Part shown: positions 13,324-27,529 of the stretch, piece after piece | Numbering within the stretch: the first letter of the stretch is position 1 | Layout of the letters: the number at the start of each line of letters is the position of its first letter | DNA from: Forficula auricularia | Lineage: Eukaryota; Arthropoda; Insecta; Dermaptera; Forficulidae | Assembly (NCBI GenBank): GCA_024734495.1 | Contig: JALMQS010000136.1 | Span: 5,248,309 to 5,312,308 of the forward strand | DNA: 64,000 nt | Direction: 5' to 3' | The notes under the pieces: generated by a model | Seen by the model: the letters and a program-made list of their open reading frames with translations, nothing else | What the model was told of the DNA's origin: nothing | Databases searched by the model: none | Position numbers and translations under genes: made by a program

Positions 13324-13470
13324 ATGGCTGACGAGCGAGAGAGGTTCGCGTATGCAGTCTTGTCATCTATTCAAGTATCTCCAAGCGAGTGTTTTTCCTA
13401 TTCGCAGCAAGCTCAGCTGAGCTGGCTGCGAATAGGAAAAACACTCGCTTGGAGATACTTGAATAGATGA
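13324..13470 (+). CDS. Short frame crossing the palindrome axis (candidate truncated first exon)
   Basis: An ATG in a good context (GAAAGATGG) opens a 48-codon frame beginning MADERERFAYAVLSS that runs across the axis and stops in the other arm. A mirror frame starts at 13509 on the minus strand. Up to the axis (13408) the sequence is GC-richer than its surroundings and looks exonic. Beyond the axis the frame only reads the reverse complement of itself, so the true protein was probably cut by the inversion breakpoint. It could be the first exon of a gene that was divergent from the zinc-finger gene, a 5' leader or uORF of the zinc-finger transcript, or chance. I do not recognise a family. Confidence 0.3.
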   Translation: MADERERFAYAVLSSIQVSPSECFSYSQQAQLSWLRIGKTLAWRYLNR

Positions 13471-13959
13471 CAAGACTGCATACGCGAACCTCTCTCGCTC
13501 GTCAGCCATCTTTCACTTTGTACAACACACTTCACTAATCTTTTACGCTTATCGAAAAGATTCTTTATTTAATTTATTTATATATTTATATCACTTCTTA
13601 AATCAACGGACAAGCATCACCCTTGCCGGGAAGTACATTCTTTTATTAATATTTAATTAAATATATTTATTAAAATATATGACTCTTTGTTAACATTTAA
13701 TTTATTTAAAACTTTATTAACTTGACTGGCAGGTTTGATTCTTGAACCTCATTATATATTTATATATTATTTTTACTAATTTTTTTCTATAAATAAATAG
13801 TTTTTTTTCAATTTATTATTTTTTATTTCATCAGAGTGTTAACCATTACCTACACCTGACCTTTTTATAAAATAGGGCTCTCGTAAATCGACAAAAGCCC
13901 TTAAAATCACTTTAAGTTCTAGTTTCGGGCCCGGGGGGGGGGGGGGGGGGAGGGGTTAA

Positions 13960-14168
13960 CTCCCCCCTGCCCCGCCCTCTGGACGGGCCTGGTCCAGAGG
14001 AGTTAATTGGAAAGCAAAACTCTTCAATTGGGAGTTAACCCCCCCCCCTCTGGACGGGCCTGGTCCAGAGGAGTTAATTGGAAAGCAAAACTCTTCAATT
14101 GGGAGTTAACCCCCCTCTGGACGGGCCTGGTCCAGAGGAGTTAATTGGAAAGCAAAACTCTTCAATTG
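13960..14168. repeat. Hairpin minisatellite, right arm
   Basis: This is the mirror of 12665-12873: three units, each with the GTCCAGAGG/CCTCTGGAC stem. A guanine run adjoins it at about 13932-13950. It lies about 250 bp upstream of zinc-finger exon 1. Confidence 0.8.
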
Positions 14169-14420
14169 CGAGGCGACTGAGTATTTAATATTGCATGGAT
14201 TTAAAATTGGGAGGGACGTTTTACATCGACTGCCCTGACGTCTGACGGATTTATTATTTCATCTAAAGAAAGAAACAACCTTTCTCATAATATTTATTTA
14301 TGTCATTTCTTTTCGTGTATGCTAAAATACAAGAATATAATTTTATTAAATTATAAAAACACTATTCCATTCAATATTATAATTGTTTGCTTGTTTGAAT
14401 TTGAAGAAAATATATCTATT

Positions 14421-17400
14421 ATGGCTGAAATTGCAAAGTTGGAACAAAAATACCCAATGTATACAGGTTAGCTTACATTTGTCATGGAATATAAAAATAA
14501 AATGTTTTGTTTATTTATTAATTAATTGTTATCTATATTGTACATTGTTAATTTTCTATTATTGTTTTAAATTAGACAATTGAATAGAAAAAGTTCATTC
14601 TTGCCTCGAATTGATCAGAATCATTGAAGATTGTAAAAATCAGATTAAGTATAATTAATAAATATATTTTTATCTATATTATAATTATGTTGTGTTATTT
14701 TTAATAATTATTTTGGCTTTAAATAAAAGAACAAATTGGTTTAATTATAATAAAATTCCACAAAATTTAATTTCATTAATTATTATATATGAATATATTA
14801 TTATTATTTTTATTATTAACTTATGGGCGGGCCCTTAAAATTACGCAAAGCCGCCTAAAGAAAATTTTTGGACACGATTTTTCTTAACTCGTCAATGATA
14901 CCATCTTCTCCAGATGTTTTTTGTATGTTCTTAAGTTTGCAGATGTGTCGATGATAGTGGGTTCTTGGACAGTTGAGAAAGTCATTGAATCTGGATTTTC
15001 ATTGATCATTGATCTAGTTCTGTATCAGGTTACGCGATTGCCTGCCTGATTATTGAAGTAATACTATGGACGAAGGCGTCGGGTTTCTTTAGAACGAGGG
15101 ATTGTCAGTTCTTGGAGCGAGGAAGCCGTTATTATTTTTCAGATATTAATTTTTATATTTTTGCCTCTAGATTGGGCTGGAACCCGTAATGTTGTCTTTT
15201 TGCACAATCTATTACTTTATCCTCTCGCCTACCAGCTCCCAAATCATTATATATATATATAGTATCTATATATATAAAATCCTTTGTGTGTATGAACGCG
15301 ATCGACCCACGCCTAAACCACTGAACGTATCGAAACCATATTCACACCATATGTTTGCTTAGTGCTGGGGATGGTTTATCTAAATTTTGAGCCAAATCGG
15401 TTTGATTTTATTTTTTATTTTTATATTTAATTGATTGACAGATAAGATCTATAGAAATAGAGCCTCTAAAAGGGCCAAGCAAACAATACATTATCCCTGC
15501 CCTGAAAGGTCAGGTCTTAAACAATGAAACCCCTCTTAACAAAAGAAAGGGGTATACAGGTAGTCAGGTCAAAATTTCAGAAACTTTTTTTTTTTTAAGA
15601 TAATAAAATCTATTTTGAATACAGACATAATTTGTTAATTTAATTTTTTATTATAAAACTTTTTTAAAAAATACAAATATTTTTTTTTAGTTTTAAAAAC
15701 TAAAAAAACACCCTTTAATAGAAAAACGAACTAAAAATTAGAAAATAATTTAAGTATTAAGAGTTTGTACTTGATAACAAAATAATTCATTTTATGCTTT
15801 TTTACATAAATATAATTATTTTGTTATCAAGTATAAACTCTTAATACTTAAATTATTTTCTAATTTTTAGTTCGTTTTTCTATATATATATATAATCCTT
15901 AGTGTGTATGTGCGTGATCGACCCACGCCTAAACCACTGAACGTATCGAAACCATATTTACTCCATATGTTTGTTTAGTGCTCCGGATGGTTTATCTAAA
16001 TTTTGGGCCAAATCGGTTTGATTTGATTTCACACGATTTTAAGTAATTAAATTAATTATACTCAGGTAGAAGAATGCCAATATTGGGGCTTTAAAAAAGG
16101 TTTCTCATTTCTTTTGTACCCAGGCAGACAATGGGTTTGTGTTAATTCATTGTTATCAAAGACCTTGAAGAGACTTATATATTCGAACGGAGGAATATAT
16201 ATGTAAGTGTTCACTCCTAAATTCAAAAAATTAATTAATACCTCTAATGAAAACGTGTTAAGATAATTGTCTAAATTTAAATAAAAATGTAATAGATGAA
16301 ATTTTTATATAATAAATTTATTTAGTACCTAAATATCAATTTTTTTTAAATATGCTCAAAATAAATAATATCTACAATCTATAAAAAATATTTTTTATTT
16401 TGCTTTCGCAATGAGTTAAATTATTTCTTGGAGCTGATTTTTAATTAATAAAATATACCTATTTAATTAAAATACAGTTGAACAAAATTATATTGCAAAC
16501 AAACTTTTGGCCGTCTCGAGACGCTGCCCGGCAGGGCCACCCGCCCGGAGGGCCAAGGTGCAGAGGGCGTGCCGGAGGCACGCCTGACGCAGCTTGTATA
16601 TATATATAAATTAATTCGAATCAAGTCCGAATTGGTTCATTTAAATTCACTTGGACTAGATTGTAACTGGCTAGTGTCCATGGGGGGCTTGAACATTTAT
16701 ATCTAACTAATAATAATTTAAATTTTATCTTTTTCAGGGCCACATTTCTTGTGCTGTGATTGTCGGACGATGTTCATTAGTGAAGAATATTTGAACAAAC
16801 ATCAAAAGAAATGTATACATAAGAAATTACATTTAATTTTAAAAATGAAATTTCAACTGCGAAAAAATACATCAGCTGAGGGTAAGTTCATTTATTTGAT
16901 TTATAACCTTGGAAGCATTCTCCTAAATCTTTTGTTCAAATTCTAAATTCGATTAAATTATACCTTTGTCCTCCATTTCAGAGACCATTATGGTATTCAA
17001 GGGATTAAGTTTTTTACGATTTTATTTCTAATTATTTTCATTGATCACTGAATTCAAAATTAATTCCTTAACACACTATATAGCCCAGTCCAATTAGACA
17101 AAATAAGGCTAATCGGTGGAATAAAATCCCAGAGTTTCGGAAATAGTCTTAATCGCTTCCCTTAGGCTTGGGTTAATGTGTTTTTGTTAAACTCTTAGAT
17201 TTTTAGATATCGAGCATTTTCCATGAAGGAAAAACTGCGATTTTTTGCAAAAAATTGCATTTGTTCAAAACTTCAACCCCATTGTGCCACGGGTTACCAT
17301 TATCCAATTAAGATGAAACTTTGTTTGAATTGTATTTAATCAAGTCGAAAAAATTGCGAGTTTTTGGAATAGGTATTCAAAAGTGATCCGGAAGGTTGTT

Positions 17401-18481
17401 TTTTGGACCCCCATAAAAAATCTAACTACTGGACCAATTTTCTATTTTTTTTAATCAACGTGAAATTTTGTCCTCTTTAATTTACTATAGGAAGGTTATT
17501 TACAAAATATGGACTGTTTTCAAGTTATAAGCGAAAAACTGGAATAAGGGAAATTAAACCCGCTTCCTCGTGGACTTTTGACACACATTAACCCTATTCT
17601 AATGGAAGCGTTTAAGACTATTTCCAATACTCTGGGATTTTTTTCTACCGATTTGTCTAATTTGACTGGGCTAATATACTACTTTTATCTAACGATATAA
17701 TTGACTGATTTCACAATTAAAAATAACAAAACTACAATAAAATTTTCTGCTCTATTTGAATTTCATCTCTAAATTCATCTCTTTAAGACATTTATTTTTT
17801 GCAGATACAAGTAATCGAACTAAGAATGAAACTGAAGATTATTTCTGTGAGGAATGTTTGTCTGGGTTTCTATCATTGTCTGAATTCGAAAGCCATATAC
17901 AGGAAGGCCATTCAGAAGAAGTACTCTTCTCAAGTCATCTGAGCGATCGGAATTACATTATTGAAACCAAATCGGAACCCCCTATTGCCATCAATCCTCA
18001 GATCGAGAAGGCTTCTAAAGTGACCTTTCATGATGAATATAATGACGCCAAACGTTCTTTACCCTCTCCTAGCAATAAAAAAAAATTGAAATCAAAACAA
18101 ACTAATCAATGTTTGGGAACTCTTTCTAATAAAAAGCATACAGGCCAAAATCCTTTCGTCTGTGATCACTGCAATAAGGGTTTTACACAAAAGAGTAATC
18201 TCAAAACTCATTTACTTATTCATACAGGCGAAAAGCCTTTCGTCTGTGAACAATGCGAGAAGGGTTTCTCAATTAAGAGTAAACTCAAAAGGCATTTACT
18301 TATTCATACAGGCGACAAGCCTTTCGTCTGTGATCACTGCCAGAAGGGTTTCTCGCAAAAAAGTGATCTCAAAAGGCATTTACTTGTTCATACAGGCGAA
18401 AAGTCTTTCGTCTGTGATCACTGCGAAAAGAGTTTCGCACTAAAGGGTAATTTAAACAATCATTTGAAAATCCACTCTTAG
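14421..18481 (+). CDS. C2H2 zinc-finger protein, right-arm copy (3 exons)
   Basis: Exons are 14421-14466, 16738-16881 and 17805-18481. Donors CAG|GTTAGC and G|GTAAGT and acceptors TTTTCAG and TTTTGCAG give two phase-1 introns. Coding length is 867 nt, or 288 aa plus stop. Finger 1 is C2HC (Cys21, Cys24, His37, Cys41). Finger 2 is C2H2 with wide His spacing (Cys78, Cys81, His94, His99). A charged Lys-rich linker of about 80 residues follows. Four canonical C2H2 fingers then lie at about 183-203, 211-231, 239-259 and 267-287, with HTGEKP-type linkers; the chain ends one residue after the last His. Helix positions -1 to 6 read QKSNLKT, IKSKLKR, QKSDLKR and LKGNLNN. The family binds DNA in the nucleus, probably as a transcription regulator. 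I know no named orthologue. Intron 1 is 2271 bp because a Helitron-like element lies in it. The start is chosen because the short leader exon keeps phase and its relic is found at the decayed locus. Confidence 0.8.
15245..16610 (+). mobile_element. Helitron/Helentron-like composite insertion, right arm
   Basis: This is the mirror of 10225-11580. Two head regions (about 15265-15415 and 15890-16030) contain CCACGCCTAAACCACTGAAC. The GC-rich terminal hairpin is at about 16566-16585, just before TATATATATA. It lies in intron 1 of the zinc-finger gene. It is present in both arms, so it inserted before the inversion or was copied by conversion. Confidence 0.6.
15721..15880. repeat. 160-bp fold-back element, right arm
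   Basis: This is the mirror of 10951-11110, with arms of about 70 bp starting GAAAAACGAACTAAAAATTA. No coding capacity. Confidence 0.75.
17083..17671. mobile_element. TA-flanked TIR element (GCCCAGTC family), right arm
   Basis: This 589-bp element has TIRs of over 100 bp beginning GCCCAGTCCAATTAGACAAA, with TA at 17081-17082 and 17672-17673. It occupies most of zinc-finger intron 2. It is non-autonomous and the superfamily is unassigned. Confidence 0.7.
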
Positions 18482-19116
18482 AAAATTGTCTCTATTGCTT
18501 CTATTTTAAATAACTAAATTATATATTGTCGCCTTAGGGTGCTAAGTGATCCTTAAACCTGTTAGATCCATTTTTTATCATATATGACATATTAATACCA
18601 TTCGAAAGAAAAAAGATACAGCATCGTCAAAGTAAAACTGCTTAAAATTACGATTGTAAGTTGTAAAGAAAAAATGTGAAAAATAGTTTCTCTCTATAAC
18701 AACAATATTAAATTTTTTTTGTTTTTTTGTCTGCCCTGTAAAATATATTTGTAGTGGGTTAACAGGTTTACACTCTAAGGCTATGATATGGTATAACTCA
18801 GAAATGGCAAATAGATAAATGAGGATACCCTGCCAATTACAAAGCAATTAAATTCGAAGCAGTTGAAACTGATCTCTGACGACCTACAGTCATTTAGATT
18901 CAACCTTTGTGTCTACTGAAACTATTTGTACTTCCCCCGTTGTGTGTATTGTATGCCTCTTTTGCTTGAAAATTAAACAGGACTTACTTACTTACATGTT
19001 TGAATATTTGTTTCTCCCAAATTTATCCCGTTTAGATCTTAACTTACTTTTTCAATTATATTCTTGCTTTAAAATAATCTATAACTCATTACTCCTTAAG
19101 TAAATATGAAATAATT

Positions 19117-19612
19117 ACTCGTTACGCTTGACAATTGAAATCGCCCTCAAATACTCTCAAAGACTTAATGTTTTTGAAATATCTATATCTTAGTATGTGA
19201 AAATTTTAATATATAATCCTACTAAACATTGCTTCTGCCAGATATGTATAAAATTTATCCGTGTGCCAAATTTGAATTTTAGTTTTCAATTTTAATATCA
19301 AATTCATTTTTTGAAAATAATATTAATAGCAATAATAACGAAAATCTAAGATACATATTTATCTTACCCATACATAAAAGGCTTATCCGAATATATTAAG
19401 GAAATATTATCAGTTCACAATATTCATGCCAATTTTAAGTCAATTCACACTCTTTTATTTTTTCCAAATTAAAATAAATCTCTTATTTCAAAATATTTAT
19501 ATTTTTTTTTGTTTTTTGGTTTAACATAACACAGATTTTTTATTTAGTTTTATGATGGCATATAACGGCGTATCGAACACTTACAAGCCAGTCATCATCA
19601 GTATAACAATTT
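19117..19612. repeat. Diverged outer extension of the right palindrome arm
   Basis: It aligns to the reverse complement of 7266-7713 with numerous small indels. Most differences are extra bases on this side, as expected either for true divergence or for poorly polished sequence approaching the gap at 20191. Confidence 0.6.
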
Positions 19613-20190
19613 TTTATTTAAAAACATACACTTGTTACAACTCAATATTACTAATTTTACAGAGGAGTGGCCCTTTGGATGTCCCAGCAATACGTAACTT
19701 TTTTTGTGTTGTACTTCGTTCAGTTGCGTATTGCTACTATGAATCCTTGACTGTTCTATATACTTGAGCATTAACTTTTTGCTGGTATTGTCGCGACATA
19801 CCTTAAGTCCAATTTTGAAAAAAAATGTGTTAACGCCAGCTTTCGATAGACATATTCCGTAGCTTCCAACATAGTTAGATATTTTTCTTTTCATATTTAT
19901 AAAGCACAGTCAATGGAATACAATAACCTCATGAATTCATCAAAAAAGAAATACATAAGAAAAAATACATATAAACTATGTATTTATATAAATAAAAATT
20001 TATTTCGAAATAACAAAAAATTGACTTGCACCATTTTCAAAATAAACGGTACATACTTGTATATCTATATATTTTGTTTTTGTTCTAAAAATAATATATA
20101 AAACTTTATCAAAAATTTTTTGACCATTATAAATGTTAGTCTATACACCGTATTTACATTATTATTCATACTTATACATTTTCAGTAATA
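19613..20190. other. Sequence between palindrome and gap, one hairpin, no gene seen
   Basis: A 13-bp stem with one mismatch (AGCAATACGTAAC at 19686 and its partner ending at 19735) is the only structure I see. A near copy of its right half, GTTCAGTTACGTATTGCT, reappears just after the gap near 21508. Confidence 0.4.
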
Positions 20191-20942
20191 NNNNNNNNNN
20201 NNNNNNNNNNNNNNNNNNNNNNNNNNNNNNNNNNNNNNNNNNNNNNNNNNNNNNNNNNNNNNNNNNNNNNNNNNNNNNNNNNNNNNNNNNNNNNNNNNNN
20301 NNNNNNNNNNNNNNNNNNNNNNNNNNNNNNNNNNNNNNNNNNNNNNNNNNNNNNNNNNNNNNNNNNNNNNNNNNNNNNNNNNNNNNNNNNNNNNNNNNNN
20401 NNNNNNNNNNNNNNNNNNNNNNNNNNNNNNNNNNNNNNNNNNNNNNNNNNNNNNNNNNNNNNNNNNNNNNNNNNNNNNNNNNNNNNNNNNNNNNNNNNNN
20501 NNNNNNNNNNNNNNNNNNNNNNNNNNNNNNNNNNNNNNNNNNNNNNNNNNNNNNNNNNNNNNNNNNNNNNNNNNNNNNNNNNNNNNNNNNNNNNNNNNNN
20601 NNNNNNNNNNNNNNNNNNNNNNNNNNNNNNNNNNNNNNNNNNNNNNNNNNNNNNNNNNNNNNNNNNNNNNNNNNNNNNNNNNNNNNNNNNNNNNNNNNNN
20701 NNNNNNNNNNNNNNNNNNNNNNNNNNNNNNNNNNNNNNNNNNNNNNNNNNNNNNNNNNNNNNNNNNNNNNNNNNNNNNNNNNNNNNNNNNNNNNNNNNNN
20801 NNNNNNNNNNNNNNNNNNNNNNNNNNNNNNNNNNNNNNNNNNNNNNNNNNNNNNNNNNNNNNNNNNNNNNNNNNNNNNNNNNNNNNNNNNNNNNNNNNNN
20901 NNNNNNNNNNNNNNNNNNNNNNNNNNNNNNNNNNNNNNNNNN
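20191..20942. other. Assembly gap (752 N)
   Basis: A run of undetermined bases. No content can be inferred. Confidence 1.
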
Positions 20943-23585
<2,643 letters not shown>

Positions 23586-23589
23586 AAAC

Positions 23590-24360
23590 TTAAAAAATTA
23601 AATTATAAAATTTTTAAACTAAAAAAAAAAAAAACAAGTAAAATGACATATACTAAAAATTAACTTATAATTACGAAAGATTATTTTTCTGGGAACAAAA
23701 TGAAGGTCGGAGGGGTGGATTTATAGACTCAAAAGTAGATCTGCCCCCTTGGACCAAAGTCAACCATATTTTGTATATTGTTTTGTCAAAATGTCTGTTA
23801 GTACGTTACAAATTTTTGTGTACAGCTCCTAGCTCAAAACTAGTGTGAATATCAAAACGAAATTTCACATGTAGCTCTTTTACATTGAGATTAAGAACTG
23901 AGTTAGATTTTTGGTTGAAGTCGAGATCCAAAGGTGTAAGGGGAGAGGACTTAAAAAAGGTAAAATTATAAAATTTTTAAACTAGAAAAAAAACCAGTAA
24001 AATGAAATATACTAAAAATTAACTTATAATTACGAAAAGATTATTTTTTTCTGGGAACAAAAATGAAAAGGTCGGAGATGGGGGGGGGGGATTTGTAAAA
24101 GACTCAAAAAAACGGAAATCTAAGCCCTTGGACCAAAGTCAACCAAATTTTTTGTATAGCATATACATAATCAGTGGACCAAAAAGGGCGGTTAATTTTT
24201 ATGCTTTTTAGGATTTTTGGGGCCCAGTGATTATGTATAAACATTTGGTTGAATTTGGTCCAAGGGGCTAAATTTTCATTTTGGGACCCTCCCCTCCTAA
24301 ATGATTATTTATTAAATATTAAATATAAGAAAGGGGCCAGGTGTATTGTAATGTCATTTA
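23590..24360 (+). repeat. Copy of the ACTTTACCATACA repeat family (internally duplicated)
   Basis: The block around ATATACTAAAAATTAACTTA occurs twice (near 23650 and 24008), giving an internal duplication of about 0.36 kb. It ends with GGGGCCAGGTGTATTGTAATG, the family's 3' end. The 5' end is missing. No coding capacity. Confidence 0.65.
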
Positions 24361-24479
24361 TATATTAATTTAATAAAATATTAAAAAAAATGTTTTTAAA
24401 AATAGCGCAGAGAGAATCTTTTCAACGAATAGATTTTTTCTTTAAATTTTGATTTATTAGGTACTAGATGTCTTCTAAT

Positions 24480-24620
24480 ATTCTTCTTCCTGAAGGGAAG
24501 TTTTTTTTACGGGGTGAGAGCTTGTTAGTAGCCTCACGCCCTTGCTAGCCGCCTTTGTCGACGAGCCGGGGATACGACGGACCCATTCTATTCCACGGTC
24601 CATAGGGGTCAAAAATATTT
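24480..24620 (+). repeat. Dispersed repeat fragment shared with 48330-48440
   Basis: TTTTTACGGGGTGAGAGCTT and a following CTCACGCCC block recur in slightly different form near 48360. It is probably a fragment of an unclassified retroelement. Confidence 0.4.
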
Positions 24621-24719
24621 TTTCTATTTAATAAAAATATGGCCTAGCATATAAAACCTATTTGTTTTGAATCTAGAGATAATTAAAAATTAATTTTTAT
24701 TTTTAATTTATTATTATTA

Positions 24720-25260
24720 TTATTATTATTATTTGTTGCGTTTGGACGCCTCGGGATCACGCATAAGCTTTATGTTTCTTTCCTGGTTGGACCTTCCCAC
24801 GCCTCTATCTTTTTTCCGGAACGTGTTATCTGAGTTCCATGGTCAGGCTATGTAATTTTTTCTGGCCGGATGGAGGTGATGTTGATGTTAAAGGTGCCCA
24901 GGTAAGTATGGATTTTGCGTTATTCTTCCATTGTTTCTTCCTTGACTTCGTGATGGTGAAGAATCTGAATGCCCGGTTGCCGCTTGAGGGTGGGTGGATT
25001 GGTTACCACCTGCGAAGGCAATCTTGTTTTGCCTCTCACGATTCATGGTTGCTTAGCATTACGAAATTTTTGTCGCCATTCGCGTAGATTTGCAAGGCTC
25101 CAGAGACTATGAGTTTCTGGAGCCGAGGGGCCGGTTTTTTATTATTTTCAAATAAATCCCCTTTGCTTCTTGCTGTGGATCGACTTGATGAAGTCTGAGT
25201 TGGATGTTCTCCTAATCGGATTCGAAAAGTTGGTGAGTTGACCGATTGCATACCGACCCC
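24720..25260 (+). other. GC-richer block with a perfect 9-bp hairpin, unassigned
   Basis: This block is GC-richer than its flanks. It contains a perfect stem GGCTCCAGA/TCTGGAGCC at about 25096-25124. An 82-codon frame (24839-25087) has no recognised domain. A retroelement 3' region is possible but unproven. Confidence 0.3.
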
Positions 25261-26296
25261 TCTATTTTTAATTTGTAATATTTAAGTTTTTAATTTATAA
25301 CAATCATTTAATTAGAGCCATATTTATCATCATCATAGCATGATATAGAGAATGTATATATGTAGAGAAATCAAAAACTATAACGCGGAATTTTGAAGAT
25401 AATATACACATGTTAGGTATGTATTTATTTGCCAAGAATTCAAAAAATTGTGTTTAAATTTTAAGTCTCAATTTGGTCTATTTTGAGGAAATAAATTTTT
25501 TTGTAAAAAATAAAAAAAAATTATTATGCAGATGTCGAATATCTCTGTAAAGAATGTTAGAATTAGATTGAATTTTTCGATTTAATTCATTTATTATCAG
25601 GAATTAGTTATTTAAGCATTAATTCATCCCCGACAGCCAAGACTGGCTGGATGGATTTAAGGGGACAAATAGAGGACAGACTACTGGATAAGATGAAGAG
25701 AAATAGACGAGGGTCAGAGGAAGATTTAGAAGCTGAGAGCATAAAGACACCGAAGAGCCAAAAACCGCGAGAGTTAGGGTCATGAACAAATTTTTTTATT
25801 CAGATTGCTTAGTATATATGACGGTGTATTTAATTTATTTGTAAACTTGTTAATAAATAAATAAATTTCGTATAAAAATAAAATATATATTTAACAATGT
25901 TTATTGAGAGCCGATAGATCCCACTGTGATTCGGCGTTAGAATTAGTAAGTTATAGACTCCAAAATTATAATAGCTAAAAATCTGTAAAAATTCTCAGAG
26001 ATAGCTACTATTATAGGGATAAAGTTTAAAATTTTTGAACAATTACTTTATGCCGGAATAAAATTTATCGTTCAATGCCAAAAACCACGTGTTATTTAGA
26101 TGGGAAACTTACATCGCTATGAAGCACCTAGGTTAAAATTGAAATAGAGGTTGAAACTTGGGTGATATTTTTTTTTATGTCAGCGTAAAACTAGCGTAAA
26201 ATACCCAAAATAAGGTTCACCCTACATATGTGCCTATATGATGTTTCGGTTTTAAAATGGCGGAAACCATTCCCTTTTAGCACACTTGGTCTAGAA
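25261..26296. other. AT-rich spacer with a purine-rich patch, no gene seen
   Basis: A purine-rich, GC-richer patch at about 25620-25790 followed by (AATA)n near 25850 looks like the 3' end of a decayed retroelement. Otherwise nothing was recognised. Confidence 0.35.
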
Positions 26297-27130
26297 CAGG
26301 GTTCCCAACCTTTTTGCACCTGCGTACCACTTGACTTTGAGAAATTTTGGCGTACCACCAGACCTAAATATTTCAAAAACTTCATATTTAATGAGTTAGA
26401 TATTTGTTTATTTATAACATGCTTATAATAAAATAGAAATAAAAAGATTAATATAGTATTAATTTACAGATTTATTAATTACCCATAGGTCTAAAAACAT
26501 AAAAATAAAAAATTAGTACAAACTCAGCAAAAAATTAATCATCATACAAAATATACTTTTATAGTCTTTAGTGCTAAACTTGTTGTTGTTTCTCTGTGAT
26601 TGAAATATCAACATTAGGAGTAATGGAACTTATCTTCCACTCTTAAGTCCTCTTCAACACTTATGGCATCAAAAATAGCAGAAGTTTGCTGGAAGATCAA
26701 AAGGTACTCAGTTTTCATCGATCCAGAAGTTAATTAAAGATTTCTCTTTAAATAATCTTTCATGGAACTATCTTCTGTAAGATCGATAAAACTTTCTTTT
26801 TAGTTCCAATTCATTTGGTGAGGTTCCCGAAAAAGGTTTTCTGGTCCAGTCCACTTTTTGAATAATCTTCAGAGAAATACTTCTTAAAGCTTTTTTGAAG
26901 ACCTTCCAAGTGAACAATGATATCTGCAACCACATCTGGTTTTGGAGATATTTCATTTTCTTCAAAAAATGATGATAGAATGGGAAATGCAAATAAATTC
27001 TCCTCCTGAATTTGTGAACAAAACAGGACCAACTTTCTCTTGAAGAGGTTATTTTGTCACTGGCTGTGAAGACTGTTGTACACGCGTAATACCTGAAACG
27101 TTCCCGCGTACCACCGGTTGGGAACCCCTG
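26297..27130 (-). mobile_element. hAT transposon relic with perfect 8-bp TSD
   Basis: The terminal inverted repeats are CAGGGTTCCCAACC (26297) and GGTTGGGAACCCCTG (ending 27130). They are flanked by identical 8-bp target duplications GTCTAGAA (26289-26296 and 27131-27138), the hAT signature. A minus-strand frame (26811-27032) encodes a segment like the C-terminal half of SCAND3/ZBED-type hAT transposases (a LFAFP motif, an EVVADIIVHLEGLQ-like helix, then FKKYFSED). At 834 bp it is far too short for a full transposase and so is a deletion derivative. Confidence 0.8.
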
Positions 27131-27529
27131 GTCTAGAAGATGTTTTCTAGACACTTGGAGATCTTCTAGACATCTTAAAGACATTTCAAAGACAATAAGA
27201 GCTGAATAAAACATCTTCTAGAGCAAGTGTGGTATCTGGGTATTCAGCACTTAGAATACAAATTTATAATTGCATGAGTTGTTTTGGCTCAAAGGTAAGA
27301 TATATACATATGTAGAGAAAATTATGTTTTATATAGTAAGTATACAAGGGTTTGAGAAAACACAGGACACCCGCCTGGCAAAAGTGAGAAGGGGTTTTTT
27401 TTTCAGTAAAAAAATCCAAGCACATTAATTTGTTTTCTGCTAAGTTGAAAGTATTTCAAATCTAGCCCTTCGTATTGTATTACAAATTATTTTATCTAAT
27501 TATTATTTATTTATTTATTTTCGCTAATA

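Larger units (their letters stand above)
7714..19116. repeat. Giant near-perfect palindrome, arms about 5.7 kb
   Basis: The sequence from 13417 to 19116 is the reverse complement of 7714 to 13416. Paired coordinates sum to 26833 near the centre and 26830-26831 toward the ends, so only a few bases of indel exist between arms. There is no spacer: the axis lies in a 14-base self-complementary core AGCTCAGCTGAGCT (13410-13423). Arm differences I verified include 13409/13424, 11940/14892, 10778/16053, 10706/16125 and 10290/16541. Identity is therefore above about 99.5% but not absolute. Each arm carries a zinc-finger gene, a Helitron-like element, a TIR element, a fold-back element and a minisatellite. 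It may be a real inverted duplication or an unresolved inverted read or assembly join; the scattered substitutions and diverged outer extensions favour a real one, but not decisively. Confidence 0.95.
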
